This document shows positions 1 to 10,907 of a DNA stretch of 64,000 nucleotides, one piece after another. The notes under the pieces were generated by a model. That model did not search any database and was not told the DNA's origin. It was given only the letters and a program-made list of their open reading frames with translations. Numbering within the stretch: position 1 is the first letter of the stretch; the number at the start of each line of letters is the position of its first letter. The stretch comes from Pomacea canaliculata. Its lineage: Eukaryota; Mollusca; Gastropoda; Architaenioglossa; Ampullariidae. Both the position numbers and the translations under genes were made by a program. The DNA lies in the NCBI RefSeq assembly GCF_003073045.1, contig NC_037600.1, positions 11,768,758-11,832,757 on the forward strand, in the 5' to 3' direction.

Positions 1-3000
1 TGACACCATGGAGAACTCCTCAAGCTTATTTGGATATTTTTCTACGTCCAAAACGTTATTTTTGTTTCTTTGTTTGTTGTGACAGCCATCAGCATTAATG
101 TCCGAAAAAAAGCTCGTACACGAAACTGCCCAAATAGAATAAACCGCTCGTAATAATGAGCTCTACATACTGAATTCAATATGTCCAAGATATGCAGGTT
201 TCGTGTCATGTGACCTGTTTAAACAGAGTCGTCGCAGTACCCTGATATATGGTGAAACATTTTAATGGAAGGATGATTTTTTTTCTCCCAGATAAAAATT
301 AATTTGCTGTAAACAAAACAGTAGGATTCCACTAAAAGTTTATCATGCAAAGTCACTCCAGAGGAACAGATAACCCCCTCGGTGAGCAGTTTAATATCGA
401 ATTTAGGATAATGAATAAGGTGTCGGGGGCTGTAGCTCATTCGAAATAAGCGTAAGATATGGAGGGAAATAATGATGACGATGATGATGATGATGATGAT
501 AATAATGAAGGAATGTTCCTAAAAATAGGAAACGAATCAATCAGAATATGTTTCTCTTATTTTACACTTTTCTCTCTTCGTTTCTATCCATACCTTCTAC
601 AGTCTGATTCAGCAGCGATTAAATTGTACTTGGTTATAAGCACACTACCTTCCAAGACTATTCCAGTCCTCTAGACTGCAAAGTAGACACCGACACTTAA
701 GCACCGACCTATTTTTCCATTATCATGAAATTCACTGCCAAAAAATATCTATGTGAACATTGTTATAGTCTTGTACTTTAAGCATGCTATTGAGCTGTTC
801 CCTATTTTTATTATTTTAGTGGGTTTTTTAAATGATTAAGTTGTCGGTTCTGGGTCTACCTGTTTTTAATCATTATAATGCGCCTTTAGCTTTCATTAGA
901 TGGTCTGTGTTTGAAATGAACTAGTAACAACAGTACAAATAATAGCTAACAATCATCGTTCTTTCGTTCTTGTTTCTGTCTCTCATCTCTCTTTCCCCCT
1001 CTCCTCCATCTCTGCCTAGCAACACCCTTACATCCCTTCATCGCCGCCATCACTTCATCGTGAAAGTACTGAAACGACGAAGCCCTAGAAGTAGAATTCC
1101 CCTTCTTCTCGAAGACTGGTATCCTGTTTTGATAGGTTTATTCTTAATGAAACATATTTTTTTAATAATTAATTTCACTTTTTCTTGTTTTAGCTCACTT
1201 TTTTCAAACAAATGATTTAGTTAGACACAGAATTTATAGTTTAAAGAGCCAAATACTCCACGCCAAGCTGCGGCTCATTAGCCTATTATGAATTCAGTGA
1301 GTTTTTCTCCTGTATAGATAACACCGCCGTTTCTACATGTAGTTTCCTTCCCCCTTCACACCAATTTCCACACCCACCCATCTACCTAAGTGCGAATAAC
1401 CTCTAGGTGGAAGCACTTCCTTCCTCAAGAAAGGATGCTATTTTGACTTCCACTCCAGAAAAGTTGTCAAAATGACCTGTCGTTTTTGTTTTTGTAAGAG
1501 GTACGCACATCATCCTATCGTCCTGATTCTGTTTAAAGTCTTTGACTTATCCTCGGTGAGAAGAGAAATGTGAAACTCGATACGTCTGATTACAAAATTT
1601 TGCCGACACAATAAATTTCATTGCCGTAATAGACCCCATGCCTTCTTCCTCTCTCTGTCTCTCCCTCTGCCTGCTGGCCGTTTCATGATCCGATTTAGAC
1701 AACACCCACCACTCCGCTGATCTGTCACAGCGGGTATAGCACGCCGCCGGTCCAGCTCGGGCTGATGTCTGTGAGTTCCTCTGCATGACATTTGTACCCA
1801 TGAACACACCGTGACCGTCACGCTTCGGCATTAACCAACTCTCGTACAGAGGGATTACTTGCCCTTTGTATGTCCATGAGTATCTAGGGGCGCGAAATTA
1901 AGACCCTATAGTGTTTAAGAGTCCGCCGGCCGAACAATAGGTCATCAGCGAACATTTGTTGACATTTAGCAGCTCGATCAAGCAGCCTTGTCTATTACCG
2001 TATGTTACCTAGGGTAGACAGCCCCTGTTCGTATAGGTACAGTACTTCCACAGTACGACACGCAGGTTTCACCTTTTAGAGTGGGTGGGATTGTGGGCAG
2101 GAAGGGATATGGTCTTCATCCACACTGCGGGGTTCAGGCCTGTCTGGACGGGGTAAAGGTGTGGCGAATGATTGCAGCCATGAATTAATGTCACTAAACA
2201 GGCGGCATCTTATGCAGCAGAAATGAGTTCAAAAAGATCTACTGACACTTTGCTCCCCGCCCTCCACTCACCCACTCACCCCCAAACACACACACATATT
2301 TCTTAAGCTAGCGAAAGAAATTAGATATGAGATGAGGTACTAAACCGGGCAGACAACACTGGACAGGCAGTAAGGCATAATGAAAAAGAGATTTAAACGA
2401 GCCCTTCATACAATGATTCCACGATGTATTAAATGTCGTGACTGAGCTCAGCTCAAGTTACGGTTCATGAAGTTACTATGTTCAGTTTCGAAAAAAAATG
2501 AGACTATTTTCTCCTCTAAAAGCTCGTGCGCATGACTATAGCTCGTGTAACGTGAGGTAGACCTCGCCAACCCCCCCCCCTTTCACCCCTCCTTCCACCA
2601 CTCCCCCCCCCAAAAAAAAAAAATATTCATCAGCGAAAAGGACGGCGCACGCTATGCGTAAACCTCCCTCACAATTATTTTTTTAAAAACTGTTTAGATT
2701 TTGAAGCCAGAGCGTTTAGCTTTTTAACAGGTGATCATTATACGCCGGAATAGGACGTGTTTTGGGGAAAGGGAATGTTTTTATCTCTTGTCGAGCCATT
2801 GCTGCAGCGTATTCCTCGCTGACATTGACTGCCCCTTCTCTCCCCCACCCTTTGATGGACTCCAAGTCTGTGAGCACATCTCCGAAGCCCGCTGCTCCCT
2901 TTGTCGCTGACCATTTGGAAGAGTTCATAGTTTCGTCAAAAGTGGCAAGCAGTTGGGACAGTTACCTCGCGGATTACCTCGGTGCTGCGTGTCTGTGAAC

Positions 3001-4296
3001 AGCCGCCATCCCTCGATACAGCCTCGTTCCGTTGCTAGACGACTACAAAAGGCGTGCGCTCCACCTGCTGCCATGGTCTTGCACTTCAGTGTGTTTCCTG
3101 TCGTGAGTAGACTTTACTACACCAGTCGGCTAAATGCGATTAACTCTCGGTGAAAACAACCTTTGTCCTGCTTGTTTATCGCACGAAATCGCCGATAAGT
3201 AAATATGGTTCTGAAAGAACATCCCTTTCCCTACGTTCCAGACCGAGGCAACTGCAACGGTAGATGAGGTAGAGGTAGATGATTGTGTTTGTGCGTGGAC
3301 AACAGCGCGGTGTCTCACGGTCGACCAAGACAATGTACTAAAGGGAAATGGTGATTTGAGTTCAAATGATAGGATGCTTATGTTTTTAATCGTTTCCGCT
3401 TAAATTTCGAGTTCAAAACTAAGTTTCAAATACAATCGCATCTAAAATCGGAGCTTCGTACTCTTTTGCGAAGGAAAACAATGACGTCTGTAATTATCAT
3501 TTTTGCCATTTCGCTTTGACAGCCAGGCTCGAATTTCGACTACTGTCGTCATGTAACCTGTTTGAAACAACAATACAAAGTGGAAAAAAAACGCAGCACG
3601 AAACAACAAGATAACTGGTACTTCAGGGAAAACAATCAGTATGTTTGGAGGCAACAGAAATGCGTTCTTGTCAGTTAAACAAGAGGGTAATGGAAACAAG
3701 GCTTGGAGACAATCTAATACGTCCTAAGATGATTTGGTTAATGAAAATTACAATTGAATGCATGTAGGCCTGTATGGGTTAATGGAACCCAAACACACAG
3801 ACGCATTAGGGTTCTTACAGCTACACTGAGATGAAATCAAATACATGTATGCCCGTTAGGATTGCGGGAAGTAGCGGTTAGACTGTAACCACCTACATGT
3901 AGCTACGCTAGAGATAGCGGAAACAGGGGTTAAAGGCAATCACATGTGTAGGCGGGATCGGGTTACTGAAGTAAAAACCTCTGGGACACTGAAAGCGTCC
4001 CGTGCACACGGATATTAACCGCATGGTGAAAAGGAAGTAAGTCTAATCAAAACTGAGGAGACTGGGAGATGGAACCAGCTTTTTTTTCTTTATTCTTTTC
4101 TGTTTGCTTGTTCGTTAAGTTTTTTTCCTTTACTTGTTTAATTCTTTCTTTTCTTTTTTCTTTTTTTTTTTCTTTTACACATAGGTTTCAAAGAAAGACT
4201 GGGGCCATAAGGTACATGACAAATTAAAACTGAGCAAAAATAAAGAGTGACATTTGAGGGATAATAAAAAATATTATCACAGACATTGTTTAACAC
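1..4296. other. Gene-poor flank
   Basis: I see no exon chain or protein family here. The open frames are short and often run through simple sequence, for example a GAT microsatellite at 473-500. There is a C-run followed by an A-run near 2571-2622 and a T/C-rich tract at 4080-4175. Regulatory sequence for the genes to the right may lie here but nothing shows it. Confidence 0.5.
473..500. repeat. (GAT)n microsatellite
   Basis: Nine or so GAT/GAC triplets in a row, read as poly-Asp in one frame. Nothing around it supports coding. Confidence 0.8.
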
Positions 4297-4611
4297 GGTT
4301 CCCAGTCACTTAATCCCCAGACACTTAATCCCCAACGCTTCATCCTTAAAATGAAATTTTAACTATAAAAATTATGAAGCCGGCGAAAAATTTAATTGAA
4401 ATCCAAATAATTATCTTCATATAAACATCACAATAAGTTTTACAATTAAAATAAATATTGAAATACATTAATAATATTTAAATCATGCTATTAACTTCAA
4501 CGTCATTTGAACATCTACAACATTAGTTAAAGTGTAAAATTGTTAAATTGTAAAACTTTTAAGGATGAAGCGTTGGGGATGAAGTGTCTGGGGATTAAGT
4601 GTCTGGACATC
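4297..4611. mobile_element. MITE with long TIRs and 9-bp TSD (MULE-like)
   Basis: The two ends of this 315-bp segment are near-perfect inverted repeats of roughly 60 bp. Each arm holds two tandem copies of a unit close to ACTTAATCCCCAGAC, then AACGCTTCATCCTTAAAA. The 9-mer GTTTAACAC flanks both sides, at 4288-4296 and 4612-4620, which fits a target-site duplication. The AT-rich middle has no coding potential. Long TIRs plus a 9-bp duplication are typical of Mutator-like elements. The family call is inference; the structure is directly visible. Confidence 0.8.
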
Positions 4612-4620
4612 GTTTAACAC

Positions 4621-7600
4621 ATATGTGTTTATACAGATACTGGTGCCAATAGTGTAGATAAGGAAATTGTCTTCTGCACTTTTTTCCCAACACTGTTGTC
4701 AATGGGGTGTTGTCTACTTTACCATATTGCTATCAGACAGATAAAAAAAGTAAAAATCTCTTTCATTAAGCTACACTGCACGAGAGCATATCTACTATAG
4801 CCACCACTTTCTCGACAGCCACTTAATCACACTTGTAGCCGCGCCGCCTACAAGTACTACACTATACAAACCTGTGTACAACATAATTTCTCTCTCTCTC
4901 TCTCCACACACACAATACAGAGTCAGATGCCCTCAACGCTCGGCTGCTAAAGAGAGGTGCACTAAGACTACTGCCATAGCTTCGGAATTTTTGCTCTAGC
5001 GGGATGCTCTGACCTTACCTTACCTATAACTTACCCCAGAGAACATTTTGTAATATACACCGTGAGTGGGCCTCTCGCTTTCTTTCACCTGAGTGCTTGA
5101 TTAATAGTGGAAACGTCGTTCTTAAGATTCACCGGTTAGGATATCAGCCAGTCGTTTTCAACCGCAAGGACTCTTGCATTCGGACTTCATATTATCCTAC
5201 CCAAGTTCATCAATTCCGCTCGACACCCTAGCAGCACTTCCGGCGTTGACGTCACTTCCACGATCTGCTGTCTCACACATGTTCCTTTTTTTTTCCCGCT
5301 CTTCTTTGCATTTGTGTCTTCAAATTCCTTTCCCCGTCTCCCTTCCAATTCACCTACCCACCCACCCCCACACCAACACGGTGAACATGAATGAAGCTGC
5401 GTCCCTATAATAAGATTCCCGTTTCCCCATCGCCTGCTCTGAGCGAAGGAGGAAACGGGGTTTTTCTCTCGCCTTCTCTCGCGCCTTTGCAGCGCGCGGC
5501 ACCCCATCAGCTCTCACCGGAAGTTGGGGTATACATCGTCCTCTGCACGCCTGGCGCGTGCCGAGAGTAAAACTGTGGTGAGGGTGGAAGGGTAGAGATC
5601 ACTGCTTCAGTAAGAAAAATGAACTAAAGTAAAACAAAGGAGAGAAAAATATTAGGCAATAGGGTTTTTTTTTCCTCCTCGAACCTAGCGTTAGGATAGC
5701 CAAAATGAACCACGAGAGAGAGTTCAAAACACTAGAGAGATTGTCAGGCGTGACAAAACTGATTATTAAGTCTCCTCTGCAGATGCCCCCAAACCACAAA
5801 AATAATAAACAATTTTCAATTGCTTCGACGTCAAGAAAAATACATACTCCGAAAGAACAAGATGTGCTGGACCGATGATTGATGATGATGGAGGAGGAGG
5901 AGGAGGATTGATGATGAAAGTGCAGTATAACAATTTTTTCTAAATGTCTTCGGATTATTCAATAGATAACAAAAGAATACAATTATTTCAGCCAGAATTG
6001 GTTTTACCGGGAAAGCAAAAATGATGTCAGGTATATCTACGACGGAACAAATGTTTGGTGTTTGCCTTTGTGTACACGTATTTGTGCATGTCTGCACTGA
6101 TTAATCTGTGAATACCATGCAAATAAGAGTTTCGGCGAATGTGTACATGCGTGTACAATTACACTTTTCTGGGTATCAAAGTTAGTAATGAAATGTGGCA
6201 GTCTAAGAAGGAAAAAGTAAATTCAATGATTGTGTACTCGACTAACCGGGGCATCATTTTATTTTTAAAACTAACCTAGTCCAACTTCTAAACACGAAAC
6301 TCTAGCAGTAGGCTAACCCACAATTAGAAAAAATGTCATGAGACGCCATCATTTAGAGGCAACCTATGTGCACAAACGCGCGCGCACGCGCACACACGCT
6401 CTCTTGTCCAGCTGTCGATTCCGGAGTCCCAAACCTCTGGTCGAACAGATTTGCACGTTAAAGACACTTAACCTTCCCGACAGGAAGATCCGCGAAGGAC
6501 GGGAAGAGGATGGGTGACGTGAGAGGGCGGGTGGGGAGGAGCGGACATATTCTCCCGCCGGTGCCTCGCTCTCTATTTCCTCCGCAGCCCCTTCTTTCCA
6601 TTACGCTGGGACAAAAGCTCTTTTACGGACCCTTTCGCCGCCTAGGAAGTGCATTACTGTTCTGCTCTCTCGCGCGCTCTGCGACTAGCGACGCCCCCCT
6701 TCTGATCGTTTTAGCCCAGTCGCCTGAGTTCGTGGCGAAAGAACTCGCGCTCGTTCTCTCTGTCACAAGAGCCAGTGTCCTCTATGGCGTACTCTGGTAA
6801 TTCCTGCCTCGGGGATTTCTCGTGTTAACCCCTTACCGCCCCGGGTTCTCGAGGACAAAAATCTACCGGTTTTCTTTCTGCACGAGAACTCGATGCGCGC
6901 AAGACAGCTATTCATGTCCAATACGGAAGATGCCCAGTGGTTCGTGATTCTTTTGAACTGTTGTGTATGTTTCCTTCTTTTCCTTTGGGCTTTTCCAATC
7001 CACCCACCCACTTAGCCACTAATGCTCCGCCTTGATGACGAGGGGCAGTAGTACATACATGGAAAGCATAACCGTCACCGCCGTGCTTACCCAAATCATT
7101 TGATGTGATGTAAACAGAAAGATGATGCGTTCTGTCAAAGCACTGTTTGTGCAATAAAACTGTAGCTATCCCATTCTTCATTTTTGTTTCTTTTGCAAAG
7201 TGTCCTCAAAAATATCTGTAAACTCTTAATCGCACACATTAGAAATGATATCGGTATCGAAAGAAAAATCTGGTTAGTTTGTAGTGCATAAATGATCGCA
7301 TTTATTTTGCCGCATTATCCCTCTTCTTGTGACATCTCCTTATTATCTTTTTCTCGAGATATGTACTGTATTGTAACATTTACAAATGACTGACGGTTCT
7401 AATTTTCCAAAACAACAATAATTATCACAGATATCACACGGCAAAAAAAAAAAGCTTTGCATTAAAGATATGAAAAAATAGGATTCTTGGCAAAATGACA
7501 GGCGTCGAAATGAAACAGCCAAAATGCGTGCCGCTAACAGGGAAAAGAACTGGCCTTCAAGCAAGCACGTGTCCTGCTTCTTTAAAATGACCGACTTCCT

Positions 7601-7894
7601 TTTTATTGTTTTGTTTTGGTTTGTTGTTTTTTTTTTTCATGCCTGCTTTTGTACCAACTTCGAGCCGCTAATGAATTATGGATCAAGATTTTATATAAAC
7701 GAGTTTAAATCGTGGACAGCTCTTCTTCTGACGGGAAGTAACACTTAAACTGACGGTTCCGGACTGAAAGGTATGACTCCTTAGAAACGAGCCAAGGACC
7801 GCAACCCTGCACACAAATTCGCTCTAAAGCTTTCCATCTCATTGGACCAGGGGGGCTGCAAGACTCGACCACCAAAAAATGTTCTTTCGGGACT
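4621..7894. other. Intergenic region, no gene recognised
   Basis: No exon-like segment with family similarity was found. Visible features are a T/C-rich stretch with a GAGG run at 5883-5906, CA/CG dinucleotide repeats near 6375-6400, a GC-richer patch at 6480-6900, and an 8-bp stem palindrome near 4831-4855 (ACTTGTAG/CTACAAGT). The last part should include the 3' UTR of the minus-strand gene that ends at 7895. Confidence 0.5.
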
Positions 7895-9571
7895 TTACCA
7901 CATGGGCACCAGCCGGTTGCAGCGGCGATCCAACCTGCAGCAGACGTAGGAACACTGCAGGGAGACGGTGGCCGCCATGATGGTCAAGAGTCCGGCGAAA
8001 GCCAGTACATAGCCGAATCCCGGGTCAACGGACAGCGCCTTCTTGACGCTGAAACGTTTGATCTCCGTGAAGGTGACGAAGAGCATGGCGAAGAAAAGGA
8101 ACAGCAGCGCCAGCAGCAGGAACTGCATAGCCTCGTCGACGTACGCCAGGCTTCGCCATTTGAACCAATAGTCATGGAGGTCCTTAGCGCTCATGCCGAT
8201 GGCAGGGATGGCGATCAGGAAGGCCATCCCCATGGCCAGACGCGACTGCCAGAGGGGCCAGGCGAAGTGCGTGCGGTCTTCGCTGAAGGTTGTGCAGGTG
8301 CGGTTAACGCAATAAGTCCAGAGCCCCACCACCTCCACCTTATCCTCGTAGGTGCCTGTAAACCAGTCGTTCATGGCAAGGGACTCAGAGAAGAAGATGA
8401 TGCCTACGCACACCAAAGGAACGGCCAGCATGATGGACAGGTGAGGCAAGTGCAGGGAGTTGCCGCGCATCACATCGCGAGCGTCGAACATCATCGATGA
8501 CGACAGTCTCGCGTGGGCTGATGGAGGAGTAGGAGAGTTGACGGAGATGTGTGATGGTTCTGCCCTTGCTGCCTGTGGTTGTCGAGGCAGATGGCGCCCA
8601 GCTCTGGTCGCGAGGCTGGTTGGATGATTTGACTTCTGAATGTTGCTGGAACTGATCTCTTTAAGCCGCTTAAAACGGACTTCTTGAATGTAACCCAGCG
8701 CTTCTTTTCCACAGACGGTGGGGCTTGGTTTCGGGGGCGGTGATGAACTCCTGTACCTTTTTTTCCCTCTCTCTGAACCGGTTTTGTGCACTAGGACAGT
8801 CACTAACCCATCTATTTCAGAACATCCTTCCGAGTTGTTCTCAACCGTCACTGAGAAGTTTTCTAGCGTAGGGTTATCGTGTTCTTCATTCAGCGACCCG
8901 GCAAGTTTTTCTGCTGATCTTTGGCACGAGCTTGCAGTTCTGTTTCGATGATGCAACGAATTTTCTTTGCTGTCGATTTCTACGAGATGAAAATCGCTCG
9001 CTTTACGAGCTGCCTCGATTTTCCTTCTAGAATATTGGTTGTTGGAAAACTGGAGCAGATCTCTGGGTCCCATTCCTGGGATTTCTGATGAGTTACTGGA
9101 GCACTCACCAGGTTGTGCTAAAGGGCTGAGCGCGTGTGGCTGATCTTTCGTCTTCAACCGACTGTTACTAGTTCCCGGGTGACTAGTGTCTCTCCTATGA
9201 TGTTTCAAAAACAGCTCGTTGTGTTTTATCGTGCGGTTCGGCATGACCCCAACGGAAGTGGATTGGGAAATCTTCATTGATCGTTTAGCCTTGTGAGACA
9301 TCACGGGACGCACACTGCGTTTGGTTCTGCATGAACGGGGGCTCTGCCTGTAGTCAGCTTTGAATCTTTTAACGCTTTTTTCTTCGCAAGTTTGTGTATC
9401 TCGGACAGGATACGTTCCTGGTGCTGACGCTGCTGAGGAAGATCCAGTGGCTGCTGCGTTCACTTCTGGACGAGCTTCATCTGCCTGATGTTCTTCCACT
9501 GCTACGGCTGCCGCGTTGTTCAAGCAATGTGGAGTAGGTTCACCAGACTTCTCGGGAGTCTCACGCTCCAT
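7895..9571 (-). CDS. Claudin-like tetraspan protein with long N-terminal tail
   Basis: A single uninterrupted frame of 558 codons, counted from the ATG at 9571; three in-frame codons further upstream give no better start. Residues 1-375 are Ser-, Lys- and Arg-rich with basic clusters and no recognised domain, so they are probably disordered and cytosolic. The last 178 residues hold four hydrophobic segments (about 381-400, 446-462, 481-503 and 520-541). The first outer loop has Trp403, the triplet Gly-Leu-Trp at 416-418, and Cys421 and Cys426. That W, GLW, C, C pattern is the signature of the claudin/PMP22/EMP superfamily. Family members are usually about 200 residues with a short N-terminal tail, so this extension is unusual. 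The absence of introns fits a retrogene or a naturally intronless gene. An exact function cannot be assigned: junction, adhesion or channel-subunit roles are all known in the family. Confidence 0.75.
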   Translation of the reverse strand: MERETPEKSGEPTPHCLNNAAAVAVEEHQADEARPEVNAAATGSSSAASAPGTYPVRDTQTCEEKSVKRFKADYRQSPRSCRTKRSVRPVMSHKAKRSMKISQSTSVGVMPNRTIKHNELFLKHHRRDTSHPGTSNSRLKTKDQPHALSPLAQPGECSSNSSEIPGMGPRDLLQFSNNQYSRRKIEAARKASDFHLVEIDSKENSLHHRNRTASSCQRSAEKLAGSLNEEHDNPTLENFSVTVENNSEGCSEIDGLVTVLVHKTGSERGKKRYRSSSPPPKPSPTVCGKEALGYIQEVRFKRLKEISSSNIQKSNHPTSLATRAGRHLPRQPQAARAEPSHISVNSPTPPSAHARLSSSMMFDARDVMRGNSLHLPHLSIMLAVPLVCVGIIFFSESLAMNDWFTGTYEDKVEVVGLWTYCVNRTCTTFSEDRTHFAWPLWQSRLAMGMAFLIAIPAIGMSAKDLHDYWFKWRSLAYVDEAMQFLLLALLFLFFAMLFVTFTEIKRFSVKKALSVDPGFGYVLAFAGLLTIMAATVSLQCSYVCCRLDRRCNRLVPMW

Positions 9572-9727
9572 TATGCTCACGTGTCTAGGCGGCCTGACTT
9601 CCTGCGACTACCAAACTTACGCAATTTTTTTAGATGACGTAAACGAAAATATGACGCACTTCTAGAAGCGCAACTTAGGTTACAAAACGTCAGTGAGATC
9701 ACGTGGTTTGACTGGACACAAATAAAT

Positions 9728-9776
<49 letters not shown>

Positions 9777-10907
9777 ACACTCACTCGACCGTGCCCCTAG
9801 AAGTTATTTATTATTGTATCTTGGCTTGTAAACCGCTTTTAACCAGTCTTGATTATGAAAAAAGATGCTGTTGGTGTTGTCGTCGTCTTCGTTGAATACA
9901 CGTCGAGTTCCGACAGTACACAGATTACAGAGCATAGTGCATTGTCTCCGTCAGGTAGACGCTTACTTTTGAAACCCCAAAACAGTTCAAACTAAACCTC
10001 GAATCCAGGCAAAAATCTTCTATTATAGAGTTCTTTCATTCTTTAATTTTATTTTTTTGGGGTTTTTTTTTTCCCAAGGTATCCGATACCGCTTGGCGCT
10101 GATAAGGGGAGAAGAGGCGAACACTCTTTTCTTACTTAAAGCTTTTTGTCCGCCAGCGAGGCTGCACACTCGCCCGTGTTCCGTTACCCAGAGCGGTAAA
10201 CTAATCGCCCTATCAAGTTAATTAAGTAGCTGGCAGTCGAAACCGACGAGTGACGGTCACCGAACACGGTTACGGTCCAGTGGATTTCGTTACACTGCGG
10301 CAGGAGTCCAAAGCACACGTCACTGCAAGATTAAGTGAAATTAATGATCGATTTCGGATTACATTAAAAGACGAGAGACAGTAATCTTTTTTCTACTTCT
10401 AATGGCTTGTTTCAAATACCGACTTATTCAGAAGCCGTCGAGACAATGACTACATGCTGAGTTCGCAGTCAGAAACTGATCCGACTTGAGCACACGAAGT
10501 AGTGCGTATCTGACTGCGCTTGGACGCGCTAAGTAGGGAAAATAGTACGCAGTCAGTGCTTGCCCATGTCCCCTTTCTCTCTGTATCTCCAGCGAGGTAA
10601 TGGATGTGCACGTGCTAAATCTCTTACAAAATAAGCGAAATCTGGACATGCACGGTCAGCACTACTTAATCTTCCTAAGCAATCTTAGTATGAATAAAGT
10701 AAATGTATCGTATAACCTTATTTAGGTTTATCTGTGTACAACCATGATGTCACGAGTTGAGCTCTTTGTCATGCATAGTGATATTTGTGTGAATGAATCT
10801 CGAGAATAGAAGGATGTATAGCATTCACTGCTTTGGGTAAGTAGTATCAACCTGCTATTCTTCATTCTTGAAATGCTGTTTTGAACTGAGATTTTGGTTT
10901 TTTCCAG
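9572..10907. other. Spacer between divergent genes
   Basis: Holds the probable promoter and 5' UTR of the minus-strand claudin-like gene and upstream or intronic sequence of the plus-strand LIM-homeobox gene. A CT-then-CA dinucleotide tract lies at 9731-9780. The first coding exon of the LIM gene, upstream of the LIM1 exon, was not found. A GTAAGT at about 10837 follows a short open stretch, but its phase does not match the LIM1 exon. Confidence 0.45.
9731..9780. repeat. (CT)n(CA)n microsatellite
   Basis: About 15 CT units followed by CA units. Confidence 0.85.

Noticed and set aside
459-674. Short frame with a run of Asp
   Set aside because: A GAT microsatellite followed by unremarkable codons; no domain and no splice context.
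2716-2998. Overlapping frames on both strands (70 and 78 codons)
   Set aside because: Neither shows family motifs or flanking exons; expected by chance in GC-richer sequence.
5187-5507. 106-codon minus-strand frame
   Set aside because: Low-complexity purine-rich sequence, no domain, no supporting exon.
6510-6800. 96-codon plus-strand frame in a GC-richer patch
   Set aside because: No motif recognised; the openness is explained by higher GC.
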